From assembly GCA_005884575.1 (NCBI GenBank), contig VAWW01000057.1, forward strand, positions 1 to 55,973: 55,973 nt of DNA, in the 5' to 3' direction. The stretch is from Actinomycetota bacterium (GTDB lineage: Bacteria; Actinomycetota; Thermoleophilia; Gaiellales; Gaiellaceae). Below the pieces are notes generated by a model that was given only the letters and a program-made list of their open reading frames with translations, was not told the DNA's origin and made no database searches. Each line of letters starts with the position of its first letter. The stretch's first letter is position 1. Both the position numbers and the translations under genes were made by a program. This document shows, piece by piece, positions 51,991 through 55,973 of this stretch.

Positions 51991-53131
51991 TTCGCCCCCG
52001 TGTCGAAGCGAGCGCCGCCACGAGATCCTCGCCCTCCCGGACAACGGCGACGGGCACGCCCATCGCCTGAAGCCGCAGCAGACCGGCCTCCGGCTTTCCC
52101 GACGCCTCGACGTGGACGAGCGCGGCGCCGCGGCGCGAGAGGATCCGCTGGACGAGCCGGTCGACGAGCGCCGGCGCCGGCCGCGCCGTCACGACGACGA
52201 GCTCGAGCGCTCGGGCCGCCGGGCTCGACTCTGCGGAGAGGAGCGCGGACGCGGGCGCCGCCGCCGTCGGCTCCACAGCGGCGAGCAACTCGAGCGCGCG
52301 CCGCCACTCCGTCGCCTCGGAGTGCACCGCCTGTACCTCGCGCAGGGCCGAGTTGACGACGAGCACGCAGCGCCGCCCGCGGCGCACGTACGAGCGGAGG
52401 ATCGAGCCCGCGGCGCGGACGGCGAGATCGAAGCCGGCGGCGACCTCCCCGTCGAGGAGGACGGCGATCTCGTCGCGCGGCGCGTCCTCCAGCTCCTTGA
52501 CCATCAGCTGTCCCCGGCGCGCCGTCGTCCGCCAGTGCACTTTGCGCAGCGACTCGCCCTGCTCGTACTCGCGCACGCTGTGCAGGTCGAAGCCGCTCGG
52601 CCGCCGCAGGAGCAGCCGCCGGCCGTCCTGTGTGTGAGAGCCGCCCTCGGCGAAGACGCGGTCGAGCTCGACGAGCCGCGGGTAGACGAGCAGAGCGCCC
52701 GGCTCGCCCTCGTGCAGCGCGGCGCGCGCCAAGCCGAACGGATCCTCGAGCGTCAGCTCCACGGGGTCGAACGCATAGCGGCCGCGCGGGAGCCCGCGCA
52801 GCGTGTACGACCCGTGAAGCCGCCGCAGCTCCACCTCGCGCTCGCCGAACCGCCCGAGCCGCTCGCGGGCCGTCAGCACGGGCGGCAGGATCCGGCCGCG
52901 CGGCTCCGCCTCGAGCCGGACCTCGACGTCGGCGCCCTCCAGCACGTCGTGCTCGTCCCACAACCGGCGCACGTGGAGCGGACGGTGCGCGAGCCCGACC
53001 CACAGCCGGGCCGCGACGGCGGCCAGCAGGAGCCCGAGCGCGACCGGGTAGAGCGGCTTCGACCCGAACACCCACGCGGCGGCGTAGACGACGACGCCGA
53101 GGGCGAGGACGAGGCGGCCGCGGCGCGTCAC
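51980..53131 (-). CDS. DUF58 domain protein
   Basis: 383 aa from GTG at 53131 overlapping the MoxR stop. Two N-terminal membrane helices (about 8-45), a beta-rich region (VRRLWDEHDVLEGADVEVRL...), then the DUF58 block YEQGESLRKVHWRTTARRGQL and a vWA-like fold (EIAVLLDGEVAAG with DxS-like positions replaced). Works with MoxR ATPase in a still poorly defined chaperone-like system. Normal order with its neighbours. Confidence 0.93.
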   Translation of the reverse strand: MTRRGRLVLALGVVVYAAAWVFGSKPLYPVALGLLLAAVAARLWVGLAHRPLHVRRLWDEHDVLEGADVEVRLEAEPRGRILPPVLTARERLGRFGEREVELRRLHGSYTLRGLPRGRYAFDPVELTLEDPFGLARAALHEGEPGALLVYPRLVELDRVFAEGGSHTQDGRRLLLRRPSGFDLHSVREYEQGESLRKVHWRTTARRGQLMVKELEDAPRDEIAVLLDGEVAAGFDLAVRAAGSILRSYVRRGRRCVLVVNSALREVQAVHSEATEWRRALELLAAVEPTAAAPASALLSAESSPAARALELVVVTARPAPALVDRLVQRILSRRGAALVHVEASGKPEAGLLRLQAMGVPVAVVREGEDLVAALASTRGRSVA

Positions 53132-54087
53132 ACCGGGACGGGAGTCTTCTCCAGAGCTTCCGCGACGATCTCCGCGCCGCCGAGCCCGGCCGACCGCGCC
53201 TCGGGCGCGAGGATCAACCGGTGCGCGAGCACGGGCACGGCGACCGCCTTGACGTCGTCGGGGACGAGGTACTCGCGCGCGTCCGCCAGCGCGCGTGCCT
53301 TCGCGACGCGGAGGAGCGCGATCCCCGAGCGCGGGCTCGCGCCGAGATAGAGACGGGGGTCGGCGCGCGTCTGCCGCAACAGCGCGACGACATAGCGACT
53401 GAGGCTGTCCTCGACGTAGATCTCGCGCGCGTCCTCCGCGAGGGTGGCGGCGTCGGAGGCGGAGGCCACGGGCGAAAGCGTCTCGAGCGGCGGCTCCGAG
53501 GTCTGCTCGGTCAGCATGTGCGCCTCCTCGGCGAGCGGCGGATAGCCGAGCTCGATGCGCATCGCAAACCGGTCGAGCTGCGCCTCGGGCAGTGGGTAGG
53601 TCCCCTCGTACTCGATCGGGTTCTGTGTCGCCATAACCATGAACGGGCGCGCAAGCGGATAGCTCACGCCGTCGACGGTCACCTGCCGCTCCTGCATGCA
53701 CTCGAGCAGCGCGGACTGCGTTTTCGGCGATGCACGGTTCACCTCGTCGACGAGCACGAGGTTCGCGAATACCGGGCCAGGCTTGAACTCGAACTCGCTG
53801 CTGCGCTGGTTGAACACGCTGACGCCGGTCACATCCGACGGGAGCAGATCGGGCGTGAACTGCAGGCGCGAGAACTCGCAGTCGAGCGAACGCGCGAGCG
53901 CCTTCGCCAGCATCGTCTTCCCGACGCCGGGAAAGTCCTCGATGATCAGGTGCCCCTCCGAGACGAGGCACAGCACAGTCATCCGCAGCGTCTCCTCGGA
54001 CGCGTGGACGACGCGTTGCAGGTTGCGGACGATCGCGGTGATCGCGTCGGCAGCAGCCGAGATGCGCGGCGCTCGCTCAGCGTCCAA
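53128..54087 (-). CDS. MoxR family AAA+ ATPase
   Basis: 319 aa from TTG at 54087 (GGAAGG about 6 nt upstream), the normal family length. Walker A GVGKT at 54-58 in EDFPGVGKTMLAKALA, LQFTPDLLPSDVTG, Walker B LVLVDEVNRASPKTQSALLE, sensor region VMATQNPIEYEGTYPLPEAQLDRF. Acts with DUF58/transglutaminase partners as a metal- or complex-maturation chaperone. The start overlaps coaBC by 11 bp. Confidence 0.94.
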   Translation of the reverse strand: MDAERAPRISAAADAITAIVRNLQRVVHASEETLRMTVLCLVSEGHLIIEDFPGVGKTMLAKALARSLDCEFSRLQFTPDLLPSDVTGVSVFNQRSSEFEFKPGPVFANLVLVDEVNRASPKTQSALLECMQERQVTVDGVSYPLARPFMVMATQNPIEYEGTYPLPEAQLDRFAMRIELGYPPLAEEAHMLTEQTSEPPLETLSPVASASDAATLAEDAREIYVEDSLSRYVVALLRQTRADPRLYLGASPRSGIALLRVAKARALADAREYLVPDDVKAVAVPVLAHRLILAPEARSAGLGGAEIVAEALEKTPVPV

Positions 54088-55234
54088 GGAGCCCTTCCAC
54101 CTCGTCGAGGACGGCGGCCGCGATCTCCTCCTTCGGCGCCTTCGCGATCGTGCGCTCGCCGTCCGCGCCCAGCAGGGTGATCTCGTTGTCGGCGGCGTCG
54201 AAGCCGATGTCGGTGCGTGCGACGTCGTTGAAGACGAACAGGTCGGCGCCCTTGTCACGCAACTTCGCGCGGGCACGCTCGAGGCCGGTCTCGCCGCGGT
54301 CCGCGGCGAAGCCGACGAGGACGGTCCCCTCGGTGCGTGTCGCACCGAGCAGGGCGAGCACGTCGGTCGTCGGCTCGAGTTCCACAGTCCACGTCGCGCG
54401 GTCCTTCGGCCGCTTGCCCGTGAGCGCCCCGGCCGGCCGGTAGTCCGCGACCGCGGCGGCCATCACGACCACGTCGGCGTCGGCGCCGCGTGCAAGCGCC
54501 TCGCGCTCGAGGTCGGCGGCGCTTGGCGTCTCGACGACCTCGACGCCGGCGGGGTGCGCGACAGCGAGATTCGCGCCGAGCAGCGTCACACGCGCGCCGC
54601 GCCGCGCCGCCTCCGCGGCGAGCGCGACGCCCATCCGTCCCGACGAGCGGTTGCCGACGAAGCGGACGGCGTCGATCGGCTCGCGCGTCCCGCCCGCGGA
54701 GACGAGCACGCTTTTCCCCTTCAGCACGCTCTTGCCGCCGAGCAGCTCCTGGGCGCGCTCGAAGATCTCCCCCGGCTCGGCCATCCGCCCGACGCCGAGC
54801 TCGCCCTCCGCGGTCTCGCCCTCGTCGGGCCCGACGAGCTCGACGCCGCGCGCGCGCAAGGCCTCGACGTTCGTGCGCGTCGCCGGGTGCGACCACATGC
54901 GCGGGTTCATCGCCGGAGCGACGAGCATCGGGCCGCGATGTGCGAGAGCAGCCTCGGTGAGGACGTTGTCGGCGATCCCGTGCGCGAACTTCGCGAGCGT
55001 GTTCGCCGTCAGGGGCGCGACGACGAGCAGGTCGGCGCGGGTCAGATGGAGGTAGACGTCCTCGGCCGCCGGCCGGCGCGCCAGCGCGCGGAAGGTCTGG
55101 GCCGTGACGAAGCGCTCGGCACCGGGCGTGAGCAGCGGTACGACATCGTGCCTAGCCCTAACGAGCAGGCGGCAGAGCTCGCACGCCTTGTAGGCGGCGA
55201 TCCCCCCAGTGACGCCCAGCAGCACGCGGGCCAT
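54077..55234 (-). CDS. coaBC: Bifunctional phosphopantothenoylcysteine decarboxylase/synthetase
   Basis: 385 aa from ATG at 55234. CoaC half: VLLGVTGGIAAYKACEL, a short loop with the HFCD His candidate in YLHLTRADLL, TANTLAKFAHGIADN, and APAMNPRMW; CoaB half from about 175: LVSAGGTREPIDAVRFVGNRSSG, VVMAAAVADYRP, VGFAADRG, FNDVARTDIGFD. Makes 4'-phosphopantetheine for coenzyme A. The segment before the His is about ten residues shorter than in E. coli. Confidence 0.95.
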   Translation of the reverse strand: MARVLLGVTGGIAAYKACELCRLLVRARHDVVPLLTPGAERFVTAQTFRALARRPAAEDVYLHLTRADLLVVAPLTANTLAKFAHGIADNVLTEAALAHRGPMLVAPAMNPRMWSHPATRTNVEALRARGVELVGPDEGETAEGELGVGRMAEPGEIFERAQELLGGKSVLKGKSVLVSAGGTREPIDAVRFVGNRSSGRMGVALAAEAARRGARVTLLGANLAVAHPAGVEVVETPSAADLEREALARGADADVVVMAAAVADYRPAGALTGKRPKDRATWTVELEPTTDVLALLGATRTEGTVLVGFAADRGETGLERARAKLRDKGADLFVFNDVARTDIGFDAADNEITLLGADGERTIAKAPKEEIAAAVLDEVEGLLGR

Positions 55235-55258
55235 GCCCGCATTCTGCCTGCTCTCGGA

Positions 55259-55498
55259 CTACCCCTTGGTCTTGGAGTAGTCGTACTTGAGCTTGCCCTG
55301 GGCGACTTCCTCCAGGGCCATGGTCAAGTAGTTCTTCGAGCGCGACTCCACCAGCGGCGGCGGATTGTCGTCGAAGGTCCCCTCGCCGAGCTGGTGGTGG
55401 TAGTTGTTGATCTGCCGAGCCCGCTTGGCCGCCACGATCACGATCGCGTAGCGGGAGTCCACGTTCTCGAGCAGTTCGTCGATGCGGGGATGGATCAC
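55259..55498 (-). CDS. rpoZ: RNA polymerase omega subunit
   Basis: 79 aa from GTG at 55498, overlapping the gmk stop as GTGA. DSRYAIVIVAAKRARQIN and a C-terminal helix (KNYLTMALEEVAQGKLKYD) are the omega signature. Promotes folding of the beta' subunit; position between gmk and coaBC is conserved. Confidence 0.94.
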   Translation of the reverse strand: MIHPRIDELLENVDSRYAIVIVAAKRARQINNYHHQLGEGTFDDNPPPLVESRSKNYLTMALEEVAQGKLKYDYSKTKG

Positions 55499-55973
55499 GG
55501 GGCCATCGTAGCTGCACGTCCGAGCTCTCGCTCGACGATGCCCGTCAGCTCGTCCGCGGCCCGCTGGAGGTCGGCGTTGTGGATGACGTGGTCGAACCGG
55601 TCGGCGACCTCGAGCTGCTCGCGCGCGACCCGGATCCGCTCGTCGATCTCGCCCGAGCTCTCGGTCGCCCGCCGCCGCAGCCGCCGCTCGAGCTCGGGGA
55701 TCGGCGCAGTGACGAAGATCGTCACCGCCCCCGGGACGCGGTCGGCGACCGTCAGCGCGCCCTGCGTCTCGAGCTCGAGCAGCGGCGCGCGCCCGTTCGC
55801 GCGGATCCGCTCGAGCTCCGCAAGCAGCGTGCCGTATCGGTGTCCGACGTAGGTCACCGATTCGAGGAACTCGCCGTTCTCGATCCGCCGCGCGAAGTCG
55901 TCGTCGCTCAGGAACCAGTACTCGCGTCCGTCCGCCTCTCCCGGCCGCCGGGCGCGCGAGGTGGCGGAGACCG
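55495..55973 (-). CDS. gmk: Guanylate kinase, C-terminal part (runs off right edge)
   Basis: About 159 codons. Visible: VSATSRARRPGEADGREYWF, FLESVTYVGHRYGT, LLELETQGALTVADRVPGA, TIFVTAPIPELERRL and the end helix. The N-terminal P-loop lies outside the window. Converts GMP to GDP. Coupled to rpoZ. Confidence 0.95.
   Translation of the reverse strand, partial: VSATSRARRPGEADGREYWFLSDDDFARRIENGEFLESVTYVGHRYGTLLAELERIRANGRAPLLELETQGALTVADRVPGAVTIFVTAPIPELERRLRRRATESSGEIDERIRVAREQLEVADRFDHVIHNADLQRAADELTGIVERELGRAATMAP

Overview
The window is about 56 kb of very GC-rich DNA. Almost every gene lies on the minus strand; the exceptions are a gamma-glutamyltranspeptidase, a TauE/SafE-type exporter, a broken pilB and an oxidoreductase remnant. 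Gene order and content (gmk-rpoZ-coaBC, rimP-nusA-ylxR-infB, rbfA-nrnA-truB-ribF, rpsO-pnp-M16-dapB-dapA-RNase J, ftsK, rodZ-cinA-thpR-recA-recX-rny), an F420-type LLM oxidoreductase and frequent GTG/TTG starts point to an actinobacterium. The conserved ftsK...rodZ-cinA-recA-recX-rny block suggests class Thermoleophilia (Gaiella-like); the class is an inference from gene order only.

Layout, left to right. (1) 1-3.6 kb: end of an exopolysaccharide operon (tyrosine autokinase, polyprenyl glycosylphosphotransferase, WcaI-like glycosyltransferase) reading off the left edge. (2) 3.6-5.4 kb: a gene-poor, lower-GC islet with the 3' half of a tRNA-Lys, a frameshifted unknown gene and a flavoprotein fragment; it looks like the scar of an integrated element. 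(3) 5.4-12.3 kb: two small DUF proteins, then rny, recX, recA, thpR, cinA, rodZ. (4) 12.3-17.8 kb: a complete nucleoside-type BMP/ABC transporter. (5) 17.9-20.1 kb: ftsK. (6) 20.2-26.9 kb: a catabolic/transport cluster (NMT1-type ABC importer whose permease is fused in frame to its binding protein, a GATase1-like protein, two tandem M24 hydrolases, a nucleoside hydrolase, an LLM oxidoreductase) with several RNA hairpins. (7) 26.9-35.4 kb: RNase J, dapA, dapB, M16 protease, pnp, rpsO. (8) 35.5-45.4 kb: ribF, truB, nrnA, rbfA, ylxP, infB, ylxR, nusA, rimP, with GGT, a zinc ribbon and an exporter interspersed. (9) 45.5-49.8 kb: an RmlD-like reductase, dtd, a broken pilB, a TPR protein and a nucleotidyltransferase. 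(10) 49.8-56 kb: TgpA/DUF58/MoxR, coaBC, rpoZ and partial gmk.

The most notable points are an in-frame amber codon replacing the expected Trp at codon 106 of nusA; a rpsO-pnp intergenic RNA in which one strand can pair with either of two partners, one overlapping the pnp ribosome-binding site; an intrinsic terminator 12 nt upstream of rimP, where it would act as a leader attenuator of the nusA-infB operon; the permease/binding-protein fusion; and the uncharacterised transport/hydrolase cluster of region 6. Three coding disruptions (nusA, pilB, the islet gene) raise the possibility of assembly or sequencing errors, which read mapping would settle.
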